Source: Lachnospiraceae bacterium (lineage in GTDB: Bacteria > Bacillota_A > Clostridia > Lachnospirales > Lachnospiraceae). Taken from it: a stretch of DNA of 40,941 bases. The stretch spans positions 1-40,941 of the forward strand of contig JAEEJD010000079.1 of NCBI GenBank assembly GCA_016281675.1, given 5' to 3'. How positions within the stretch are numbered: the stretch's first letter is position 1; the number at the start of each line of letters is the position of its first letter. The notes under the pieces were generated by a model. The model had not been told where the DNA came from, made no database searches, and saw only the letters and a list, made by a program, of their open reading frames with translations. The position numbers were made by a program, and so were the translations under genes. Positions 1 to 7,793 of the stretch are shown one piece after another.

Positions 1-2
1 CG

Positions 3-215
3 TTTGATCTGTTCGACGAAGTCTCACATCCGGATTGCAGGAATATAACCGACGAACAGTATGAGAACAGGATGATTCTTCAGCAGGTCATGGTGCGGAA
101 CGGTTTCGTCCCTATAGACTGCGAATGGTGGCATTTCACTCTAGAGGACGAACCTTATCCCGACACTTACTTTGAATTTCCCGTTTCATCACAGTATCTG
201 CGGGAAAAGCATTAA
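3..215 (+). CDS. D-alanyl-D-alanine dipeptidase, VanX/DdpX family (3' end only)
   Basis: Seventy C-terminal codons are visible; the 5' part lies outside the window. Enzymes of this family (peptidase M15D) are zinc hydrolases that cleave free D-Ala-D-Ala. The visible segment carries the FDEVSH stretch and the EWWHF motif, in which the Glu is the catalytic base and the His a zinc ligand in VanX. The upstream SxHxxGxAxD zinc motif would fall outside the window. It converges on the response regulator at 220-975 with only 4 nt between stop codons and no visible hairpin terminator. No vanH or vanA homologue is in view, so a role in peptidoglycan turnover or D-Ala recycling is at least as likely as glycopeptide resistance. 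Confidence 0.85.
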   Translation, partial: FDLFDEVSHPDCRNITDEQYENRMILQQVMVRNGFVPIDCEWWHFTLEDEPYPDTYFEFPVSSQYLREKH

Positions 216-219
216 CCGA

Positions 220-975
220 TCATATATGTGTTGCAAAGAACTGATTGATCTTTTTCTTGAGTTCACGTCTGTCGACGGTCTTGAGCAGATAGCCGACCGG
301 CTTTAACGCAAGAACACTCATTATGCTTTCCTTGTCTCCTTTTCCGGTAAGGAACATAACGGGAATATCCGCAGTCTCGGCACTTGAACGAATCATTTCG
401 AGGACCATCGGCCCGGTCGTTACCGGCATTTCATAATCGAGCAGTATCAGATCGGCCTGATTCTTGGCAAGCCACGTGATCGCCTCTATCCCCGAATTGG
501 CCATTGAAATACGATAATCATCCTTGAGCCACTCCATGATTATGCTCATATACGATACATCGTCATCCACGATCAGAATGCTTTTTCTTCTTGCGATCTG
601 CGAATCCTCCTGCATGTATTTGGACAGGTCATTGACAAGTTCCTGCATATCGAGAGGTCTCTCGTAGAACTTGTAGATGAGTCCGCCCGGCACATATCCT
701 TTCAGAACGTCATATTCCTCTTTGGCTCCGACAACAACGATCTGCTCACTCTTTTCCGAGCAGTAATCTTTGATGTATACGAGGGCCTCCGCTTTTTCCA
801 GCACTTTGTCGTCCGTGAATATGATCACAAGATCCGTGTCATCACACATGCCCTTGAGATTCTTAATCATCGGAGGACTGTAAAGCGCCACTAATCCGAG
901 TCCCTGAAGTTTTGTCTCGAGACCCTTTATAATAAAACCCTCTGCTGCCGATACTATGAGAATTCTGTTGTTCAA
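220..975 (-). CDS. Stand-alone response regulator with pseudo-receiver plus canonical receiver
   Basis: The protein has 251 residues. Residues about 132-248 form a complete receiver domain: acidic cluster D137-D139, phospho-acceptor D180 in LLDYEMP, T210 and K232. Residues 1-120 look like a second receiver fold (ILIV start) that lacks a clear phospho-acceptor Asp, so it is probably a pseudo-receiver or protein-interaction domain. There is no DNA-binding or enzymatic output domain. The start is a TTG codon preceded by AGGAGG about 10 nt upstream; no better start is seen. It follows the DegV-containing hybrid kinase by 14 nt and is the last gene of the 7750-220 signalling operon, so it is a likely terminal acceptor or sink of that phosphorelay. 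The role of the N-terminal half is inferred only. Confidence 0.85.
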   Translation of the reverse strand: MNNRILIVSAAEGFIIKGLETKLQGLGLVALYSPPMIKNLKGMCDDTDLVIIFTDDKVLEKAEALVYIKDYCSEKSEQIVVVGAKEEYDVLKGYVPGGLIYKFYERPLDMQELVNDLSKYMQEDSQIARRKSILIVDDDVSYMSIIMEWLKDDYRISMANSGIEAITWLAKNQADLILLDYEMPVTTGPMVLEMIRSSAETADIPVMFLTGKGDKESIMSVLALKPVGYLLKTVDRRELKKKINQFFATHI

Positions 976-989
976 TTATATAAATCCTC

Positions 990-3900
990 CTATTGCTTCT
1001 CGCTTATAATACTGCTTATCCCGTCCCAATCCATTACCGACAGGCAGTTTTGAATCCTGTCAAACCGGTCTTTGTCTTCTTCGGGAAGTCTGTACTCTCT
1101 CACGGAGTCCATGACCATGCGGGCCAGTTCATAATCTTTGGAATACGCGAATTCCGAAAGTCCCGCGTATGCATCCTCGAGTATATCCTCCGGGATATCG
1201 GGAAGGTCCTCATCTGATCCCATCATCGGCTCCAGATCGTCTCTTATTGTGCGATATGAATCCATAAGATCCTTATGATTGGCCATAATAAAATCGATAT
1301 CCGATCTCTTGCCCGCCATCTCAAGAGCCTCCGCTTTATCTCCGAGCTTAAGAACTCCGACGAGACGTGAACCGCTCTTAAGAGCGTGCACTTTTATAGT
1401 GTAGTTTTCCCAATCCTTTGTGTCAAAATAATGTTGTAGTTCTCCGGCTTTGGCTTCGTATGAATCATAGAACATACGAAGAACCGAAAGCATTGCTTCC
1501 TCGGAACCGCTGTTTTGGATCGCGGCTTTTGCATCAAGTCCGTCTATATTCTCATACCACTTGGTTTCATCGACATCAGCGGTATCGGATTCGATAACAT
1601 CATCCGAAGCCAGATCCTCCAAGACGACATCTTCGGTCTCATCATCCGCCTCTTCGAGAAAATCACCTTCTTCGCTTTTACTCGTAAAGAGGCTGCCCAG
1701 ATTGTAATTATGATTGCCTTTGACAATATAGAGTATACCGAATGTTCCCTCACCGCAGTTTGACGTGATACCCGCGGATGCCTTCTGGAAGATGACATGT
1801 TCGAACTTCATTCTCTCGTTAAGTTTCTCTTCTATCCAGAGAAGATCGTCCTCATCCATTCCGGCATATGTTATGAACACAAATGATCTGTCGGGGTATA
1901 TATTGGACGGAACGGCATGTTCGATATATTTTGCGTAACATTTCTTCTCGCTTCCGAAAAGGAACCGACCGACTCCGAGCTTATCTTTTTTGACACGAAG
2001 CATCGGGCGGAGCCAGAGCGCATTAAGGATACTGTTCATGAACGGACTGATCCTTTCGCGTCTTGCCATGACATCCGTTGATTTGATGACAAAACTGCAC
2101 CTGATCAGCTGTTTCGCTTCTTCGAGTTCCGCCTTGATCTTCTCAACGGGAAGGTTCTGCTGAGCAAGCCTTGCGGCGATCATAACGAGTATACCGGTAC
2201 CGCTTGAGAGGGTCTCCGAATTGATGACCGTTACGTTGTCAAAAGTCTTTGCCGCTTTAACGGCACGTCCGTATTCTCTGCTGCTTCCGGTTGTAAGCGT
2301 GATATAGATAAGATGATGGGCTTTCTTGAGTTCCGACGAGAAGAACGCAACAAGATCATCCTCCGTCGGCGGATCGGATGTTACTCCCTTCGTCTCATCC
2401 TTCATGTAACGCACCAGTTCTTCGGAGTCTATATCAACGGTATCATAGAAAACGCCTTCATCGGTCGTGACCGTATACGGTATGACACTGACATTGAGAT
2501 CCCTCAGGACATGCTGGGGAAGATCGATCATTGTACTTGTGGCGACGAGCACGGGTTTCTTTCTCGAATATCTGCTTGCCGTGTTGAGCGCAGACCCTGT
2601 CATCTCGCTCGTTTTGGTTCCTATGATTTTCTCCGAAGGAAGATGCATCAGAAGCATTTCCTCAAGTTGCGATCCCGATACGGGCTTGACAAGATAACCG
2701 TCAAATCCGGTGTTGTTATAAAGCTCGATGTTTTCTCCGCCTGCGTTTGCGGTAAGAACTATTATCGGGGCATTAACGTTCATGCCTCCCTTTTGGGTCC
2801 GTATCTTCTCGTAGCAGTCTATCCCGTCCATCTCAGGCATCAGATGATCCATGAAAATGACATCATACCGATTCTGCAATGTAAGCGAAAGAGCATCCTG
2901 ACCGGACAGAGCCAGATCTATGGTCATATCGGTTCCGGCAAGAAGTTTCTTCTCCACCTGAAGATTCATTTCATTATCGTCCACTATAAGGATCCGCGCA
3001 TCCGGCGCATGGAAGCTGTGTTCGAACTTCTCCGTATTCGACATGCCTCCGTTACCCGTTATGCTCAGATCACCTATTTTCTTGTCCGATGAGACACCCT
3101 GCTTCAGCGTTACCATGAACGTTGAACCCTGAGAATAAACACTGTTGACCGAAATCTCTCCGCCCATCAGTTCCACGAGCTGTTTAACAATGGAAAGACC
3201 CAGACCGGTTCCTTCGATATAACGGTTCTTCTCTTCATCGACACGCTGGAACGTATCAAACAGATGCGGAAGAGCCTCGGGTTTGATACCCATTCCCGTA
3301 TCGCTGATCTGTATCACGAGAAGCGCTTCGCCGGAATCGGGAAACTCACATTCCATGTGAAGGGACACGGATCCTTCAGGGGTATACTTTACGGCATTGT
3401 TGAGAAGATTGATAAGTATCTGCTTGATCCTTACCTCATCTCCGAAGAGTGTTTCCGGAACATCGGGATCGATATCCACGTTAAACTTAAGTCCCTTTTC
3501 CTCTGCTTTGAGCCAGATCATGTTCACGATCTCGGAAAGGAGCGACGATACGTTGTAATTGACCGGAACGATATCCATCTTGCCCGCCTCGATCTTGCTG
3601 ACATCAAGTATATCGTTAATAAGCGCCAGCAGCATTTTTCCCGCGCCCTGTATGTTTCTGGCATCCTTGCGGATCTCTTCGGACGCGTCTTCCTGGCGGA
3701 GAATTATCTCATTCATTCCGAGGACGGTATTGATCGGTGTACGTATCTCATGGCTCATACTCGAGAAGAAGCGGTTCTGTGCCCTGTTCATTTCCTCAAG
3801 TTCCTTCGTCTTCTCGCCGGCAATACGGTTTTCTTTTTCGTACAGCTTTGTATGGAACGACAGCAGAACAAAGACCACAGCATTTACTATAAGAAGACCC

Positions 3901-4400
3901 AATATCGAGTCGATGAACGCGCCTTTGCGGTCATATTCGATTATGAGTTCGGGATTATAGTAACCGATCATCCAGCAGACTATCATTGCCGCCGAATACA
4001 GAATGTTCATGATGATCTGAAGTTTTCCATCCAGTATCATGTTGATATACAGACCGCCCAGAAGAAGGGATACCGGCACACCGCTGTACACACCGCCGTT
4101 TGTGAAGAACATCAGCGGCAGGAAAATAAATACGAGTATTATCGTTACAACGATCTTGGCCCGGGCTATCTTTTTCCTTCTGATCGCAGAGGCAACATAT
4201 ATACTGAATACTATCGCTCCGAGCAGCGTTGACAATGTCGATGAGAGCGGCTCATGCATGATAATGCCCGAAGGAACGGCTCCGAACAGCAATTCCCCGA
4301 TGAGGACAAATGAAAATATAACAAACGACCTGTCCTTGAGACTGATCGACGAATCATATGTATATTCCTTTATTCTTTTGATATACTCTTTTATTCTCAT
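990..4400 (-). CDS. Hybrid histidine kinase with receiver, DegV fatty-acid-binding domain and Hpt domain
   Basis: This 1136-residue membrane sensor has, in order: about five or six hydrophobic segments (residues 25-182), HisKA with phospho-His H217 in SHEIRTP, an HATPase with N-box NLLNNAVKY and G-boxes DTGMG and GTGLGL (to about 435), a receiver (about 468-588; D518, T550, K572), a DegV-like domain (about 616-896), an acidic linker (905-945), and an Hpt domain with H1005 in VHALKSG. DegV hallmarks are the N-terminal ATSTMID strand, TSDPPT, TGSSREYGRA, NSETLSSGTG and the C-terminal SAGITSNCGEGTFG, matching the lipid-binding blocks of DegV/FakB proteins. DegV proteins bind a fatty acid, so this one may add lipid sensing to a phosphorelay (inference). 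The start overlaps the preceding stop (TAATG), with a GGGAGGG ribosome binding site. Confidence 0.9.
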   Translation of the reverse strand: MRIKEYIKRIKEYTYDSSISLKDRSFVIFSFVLIGELLFGAVPSGIIMHEPLSSTLSTLLGAIVFSIYVASAIRRKKIARAKIVVTIILVFIFLPLMFFTNGGVYSGVPVSLLLGGLYINMILDGKLQIIMNILYSAAMIVCWMIGYYNPELIIEYDRKGAFIDSILGLLIVNAVVFVLLSFHTKLYEKENRIAGEKTKELEEMNRAQNRFFSSMSHEIRTPINTVLGMNEIILRQEDASEEIRKDARNIQGAGKMLLALINDILDVSKIEAGKMDIVPVNYNVSSLLSEIVNMIWLKAEEKGLKFNVDIDPDVPETLFGDEVRIKQILINLLNNAVKYTPEGSVSLHMECEFPDSGEALLVIQISDTGMGIKPEALPHLFDTFQRVDEEKNRYIEGTGLGLSIVKQLVELMGGEISVNSVYSQGSTFMVTLKQGVSSDKKIGDLSITGNGGMSNTEKFEHSFHAPDARILIVDDNEMNLQVEKKLLAGTDMTIDLALSGQDALSLTLQNRYDVIFMDHLMPEMDGIDCYEKIRTQKGGMNVNAPIIVLTANAGGENIELYNNTGFDGYLVKPVSGSQLEEMLLMHLPSEKIIGTKTSEMTGSALNTASRYSRKKPVLVATSTMIDLPQHVLRDLNVSVIPYTVTTDEGVFYDTVDIDSEELVRYMKDETKGVTSDPPTEDDLVAFFSSELKKAHHLIYITLTTGSSREYGRAVKAAKTFDNVTVINSETLSSGTGILVMIAARLAQQNLPVEKIKAELEEAKQLIRCSFVIKSTDVMARRERISPFMNSILNALWLRPMLRVKKDKLGVGRFLFGSEKKCYAKYIEHAVPSNIYPDRSFVFITYAGMDEDDLLWIEEKLNERMKFEHVIFQKASAGITSNCGEGTFGILYIVKGNHNYNLGSLFTSKSEEGDFLEEADDETEDVVLEDLASDDVIESDTADVDETKWYENIDGLDAKAAIQNSGSEEAMLSVLRMFYDSYEAKAGELQHYFDTKDWENYTIKVHALKSGSRLVGVLKLGDKAEALEMAGKRSDIDFIMANHKDLMDSYRTIRDDLEPMMGSDEDLPDIPEDILEDAYAGLSEFAYSKDYELARMVMDSVREYRLPEEDKDRFDRIQNCLSVMDWDGISSIISEKQ

Positions 4401-6448
4401 TACCGCGCCCTCCCTTCATAGTGGATCATATCCACAGGCAGGACACGTTTCATGACGCGTTCGAATTCCGCTGTATCTATAGGCTTGGCGATGAACCCGT
4501 CAAAGCCTTCCCTTGCAAACATTTCCCTTGCACCGCTGAGGGCGTTTGCCGTAAGTGCGATCACTATCGGGGATTTTCCGATTTCGGATGCGGCTTCCCT
4601 TATATGCTTCATGGCCTCAACGCCATCCATCTCGGGCATCATGTGATCCATAAATACCACGTCATACTCTCCCGAGCGATACTTTTCGATCGCATCCTTT
4701 CCGCTTTCGGCCGTATCGGCAAACATCTTATATTCACGAAGAAGTCCTGTCGCAACAACAAGATTCATCGGTTCATCGTCAACAACAAGTGCCGAAACTC
4801 CGGTGAATCGCGGTCTTTCCGATCCGGCATCACCGATAATATCATCCTCGGTCTCACCGTTAAGTATCCTGACTACGGGAAAACCGTATGAAGGTTTGGG
4901 AAGAACCGTGATCAAAGCGCTACGTGAAGCCTTAAGTTCCCCGTCCGCATATACGACCACTTTATTGCCTTCCTGCGCCAAGCGGTCCATAACGCTCTTA
5001 TCTTCCTCATATTCCTCCTGGCCCATAAAGATATAGGACATATCGGTATCCTGTACCATCTGTTCCAGGTCTGTTGTGTTTTCCGCGGAGTAAAGTTTTG
5101 TTTTAAGCCCGGTAGCAAGATTGACGGCCATTTCTCTGAAGAACTCTCTGACCTCGGGCACCAGGAACTTGAGCGGTTTTCTGTAAAAAATGATATTCTT
5201 TCCGGAAGGGTCTTTTACGGACAGGCACGGAGCCGGATCAACAATTGTCTGAGGAATCGATATTCTTACGGTTGTCCCTTTTCCTCTTTCACTTTCGATC
5301 CTGACAAAGCCACCCATTGTATGAACAAATCCGTACACGATCGGAAGTCCTATGCCTATACCTCCCGTGCTGCGGTTGCGCTTTTTATTTGCCTGATACA
5401 TACCCTTGGATACGCGTGACATCTGTGCACGGGTCATTCCGATACCGGTGTCCGTTACTTCGATAGTGAGATTACACCCGTATTCCTTCGGAACCGTAAA
5501 CACCTTCAGAAGTATTCCTCCGCGTCTCGTGAATTTGATCGCATTGCCGAGAAGATGTCTGAACAGTTTATGAAGTTTCCTGATATCTCCTTTCAGCATG
5601 GTCGGTGTTTCCGGAGCCAGGTCTATGATAAGTTCAAGACCGCTGTTCTTATATTCCGACCTGTAGTTCGATACAACATCGTTTACAAGCGAGAGACACA
5701 TATAGTTTTCTTCGTTAAGAGTCAACTCGCCCCTCTTTATCTCCGTATAGTCCTGTATATCTTCTATCTGATGCGCAAGCCGTATTCCGGCTTCCTGTAT
5801 CGATACGAGTTCTTTGCTGTCATCGTTTTTCTGAAGGATAGTCGTCATACCGCTTATAACATTAACCGGGGTACGCAGCTCATGAGAAATGTTGGCCAGA
5901 AAATCCTCCATGTCACGATCGTTTTCTCCGACCTTTTCCACCCATTCCTCAATCTTTGAACGCTCCTCAAGCCTGCGGTTGACATTGATCCGGCTGAAAA
6001 CATACATTGCGATAACGGTAGCGATGTGGAAAACGATACGCATCGTCTCAAACGCATTAAGGTCAACCTTTGAATCCCTGTACAGAAAATAAAACTGAAA
6101 CGACATCACCAGAATGTATTCAGCCATGATCAGATCGATTATTATTCTTCTGTACGCGATCGTGAACGTCGCCATGAACAATACGATGGCCAAGGAAACA
6201 TCATAGAAGCTTGATTCGTGAATTCCGTGATAGAAAACAAGAAATGCTGCATATGCAAAATAGATATTGGTTCTGGAATACGTATCCAGTTTCTGAGCAA
6301 TATGAAAATACCAGATCGCGATACCGCCGGCGAGAACTACGACAGGCACCCAAGCTTCCCATCCGCCGAAATAATTCTGAAGGATGCATGATATTCCCGA
6401 AAGCGTTGCGATCGATACAATTAAACGTTCTCTTCTGAGTTCTTCCAA
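4400..6448 (-). CDS. Hybrid histidine kinase, membrane-bound, with C-terminal receiver
   Basis: The protein has 682 residues. About six hydrophobic segments (residues 8-155) form an integral membrane input region without an obvious extracellular domain. HisKA follows with H189 in NISHELRTP, then an HATPase (GNAIKF N-box, DTGIGM, GGIGIGL) to about 400. A degenerate receiver-like segment lacking a clear Asp follows (about 415-535), then a true receiver at 551-670 with D601 in FMDHMMPEMDG, T633 and K655. The start codon is TTG, 7 nt downstream of an AGGAG ribosome binding site; the next Met lies inside the membrane region, so TTG is preferred. It is 12 nt after the diguanylate cyclase gene and its stop overlaps the start of the DegV-containing kinase, implying translational coupling. 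There is no Hpt of its own; the neighbour's Hpt could serve it. Confidence 0.9.
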   Translation of the reverse strand: MEELRRERLIVSIATLSGISCILQNYFGGWEAWVPVVVLAGGIAIWYFHIAQKLDTYSRTNIYFAYAAFLVFYHGIHESSFYDVSLAIVLFMATFTIAYRRIIIDLIMAEYILVMSFQFYFLYRDSKVDLNAFETMRIVFHIATVIAMYVFSRINVNRRLEERSKIEEWVEKVGENDRDMEDFLANISHELRTPVNVISGMTTILQKNDDSKELVSIQEAGIRLAHQIEDIQDYTEIKRGELTLNEENYMCLSLVNDVVSNYRSEYKNSGLELIIDLAPETPTMLKGDIRKLHKLFRHLLGNAIKFTRRGGILLKVFTVPKEYGCNLTIEVTDTGIGMTRAQMSRVSKGMYQANKKRNRSTGGIGIGLPIVYGFVHTMGGFVRIESERGKGTTVRISIPQTIVDPAPCLSVKDPSGKNIIFYRKPLKFLVPEVREFFREMAVNLATGLKTKLYSAENTTDLEQMVQDTDMSYIFMGQEEYEEDKSVMDRLAQEGNKVVVYADGELKASRSALITVLPKPSYGFPVVRILNGETEDDIIGDAGSERPRFTGVSALVVDDEPMNLVVATGLLREYKMFADTAESGKDAIEKYRSGEYDVVFMDHMMPEMDGVEAMKHIREAASEIGKSPIVIALTANALSGAREMFAREGFDGFIAKPIDTAEFERVMKRVLPVDMIHYEGRAR

Positions 6449-6460
6449 ATACCGTCTCCT

Positions 6461-7750
6461 TTACACGTTTTCGACAGGTCCTTTGCAGTTATCCCTTCCC
6501 GCTTCCTTCGCTTCGTATACGGCCTTGTCGGCACGATCCAGGATCGCCTTTACACTCTCGTCGGACATCTCGAAAAAGGCAAGACCTGCGGAAGTTGTTA
6601 TCGTACTCTTCCCCTCAAGTTCCGGGATAACGATCGCTCTTACCGCGCCAACTATCCTGTCTCCGAGATTAGGTGCGATCGCTCTGTCTACATTATGAAG
6701 CACAGCGATGAATTCATCTCCGCCCCATCGTATGACACAGTCCCCGTCGCGAAGCACGTTCCTGACAGCTTCGACAAATCCCTTAAGGACCTTGTCTCCG
6801 ATATCATGTCCGTAATTGTCGTTGAACTGTTTGAAATGATCCACATCGAGCATTGCGATCATTGTACGGCTCCCGTGTCTTGAAACTTCAAATTCCCGTT
6901 GAAGAAGCTTCTCGCCGTATGCCCTCGAATTTGCTCCGGTGACCGTGTCCCAATCAAGCTTATCCCTAAGCTCCTTGTGTTTTTTCTCAAATATCCGGCC
7001 GCTTATCTTCCTGTAAGAATTGAACATCAAATACAGGAGAACCATCCACGTAAGGAATATCGCGGCAATGACGAGAGCCTGCGAAAGCAGCATGTTCTTC
7101 CTTGCCTGCTCCTCGTAATGGGACAGATCATCGAGATTGACCCCCATACATACGATCCAGTCAAATCTGTCGTAAAGTCTGGAATATGTTTCTTTCTGGG
7201 TCACATCATCGGAATCCAGTTTTTTGAAATCATACGTCAGAAATACGGCTCCGTCCTTCTTAACACCTTCAAGTTCAACTTCATATGCCTTGATACCGCT
7301 TTGATTGACGGTATTCGTCGACAGCAGTTCTCCCTCGGTATCGGACAGGTTGGGATGTATAAGTCTTATGGCGTAACCGTCACCGCCGTTATAGTCGAGT
7401 ACTTTCTGAACCCACATATAGGTTCCGTCAACATGAGTTTCCGAGTATATCTTCCGGTATGCGATGTCATACATCGCATCCTCGAGTTCCTTTTTGTCGG
7501 CTTCTGGATGATCAGCCAGATACGCGTCGGCACATTCGTCGAGATATGAGATCGTGTTGTCCACATTCTCTTTGAGCATGCTCTTCTTGACATCAAGAGT
7601 AGCATCATACGTCATCTGTGCCGTGATAAGGGTGATCGCATAAGAGAAAAGGATAACCAGCACCAAAGACACAATAAGGCCCACCACAATGTATGAGGTG
7701 AACCTTCTTCGTTCCGATCTTTTGTTTATTTCTGTCTCGTTTACTTCCAT
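6461..7750 (-). CDS. Diguanylate cyclase with extracellular Cache sensor (GGDEF)
   Basis: This 429-residue enzyme should make c-di-GMP from two GTP. TM1 spans about 17-42 and TM2 about 221-244. The loop between them (about 50-215) resembles a single-Cache (sCache_2) ligand-binding domain, with YMWVQKVLDY and the IHPN strand. The cyclase domain (about 265-425) carries D302 and D304 for metal binding, an intact GGDEF at 343-347 and an RxxD inhibitory site (R334-D337) placed correctly upstream. It should therefore be active and product-inhibited. It is first in the signalling operon, with an extended -10 promoter only a few bases before its ATG and no clear Shine-Dalgarno sequence. EAL-domain proteins at the other end of the window are candidate counterparts. 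Confidence 0.92.
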   Translation of the reverse strand: MEVNETEINKRSERRRFTSYIVVGLIVSLVLVILFSYAITLITAQMTYDATLDVKKSMLKENVDNTISYLDECADAYLADHPEADKKELEDAMYDIAYRKIYSETHVDGTYMWVQKVLDYNGGDGYAIRLIHPNLSDTEGELLSTNTVNQSGIKAYEVELEGVKKDGAVFLTYDFKKLDSDDVTQKETYSRLYDRFDWIVCMGVNLDDLSHYEEQARKNMLLSQALVIAAIFLTWMVLLYLMFNSYRKISGRIFEKKHKELRDKLDWDTVTGANSRAYGEKLLQREFEVSRHGSRTMIAMLDVDHFKQFNDNYGHDIGDKVLKGFVEAVRNVLRDGDCVIRWGGDEFIAVLHNVDRAIAPNLGDRIVGAVRAIVIPELEGKSTITTSAGLAFFEMSDESVKAILDRADKAVYEAKEAGRDNCKGPVENV

Positions 7751-7760
7751 GACGGCTAAT

Positions 7761-7769
7761 ATTATACCA
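7761..7769 (-). promoter_or_regulatory. Extended -10 promoter of the GGDEF/hybrid-kinase operon
   Basis: On the minus strand the sequence reads TGG-TATAAT, an extended -10 (TGn) element with a perfect TATAAT hexamer. No good -35 is present 17 nt upstream, as expected for this promoter class. The predicted transcription start (about 7754) is only around 4 nt before the ATG at 7750, and the bases between carry no Shine-Dalgarno sequence. The mRNA may therefore be nearly leaderless. The site sits in the 43-nt gap after the ABC permease stop codon. Confidence 0.65.
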
Positions 7770-7793
7770 TACCGGGCGCAACTTCACACCCTT

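Noticed and set aside
3..215. Evidence of vancomycin resistance
   Set aside because: Only the dipeptidase 3' end is seen. DdpX/VanX homologues are common without vanHA, so resistance cannot be claimed.
3264..4232. Long open frame on the plus strand opposite the DegV-containing kinase
   Set aside because: It is antisense to a gene with full domain structure, its translation is rich in His/Arg/Tyr without any recognisable domain, and it has no ribosome binding site or operon context.
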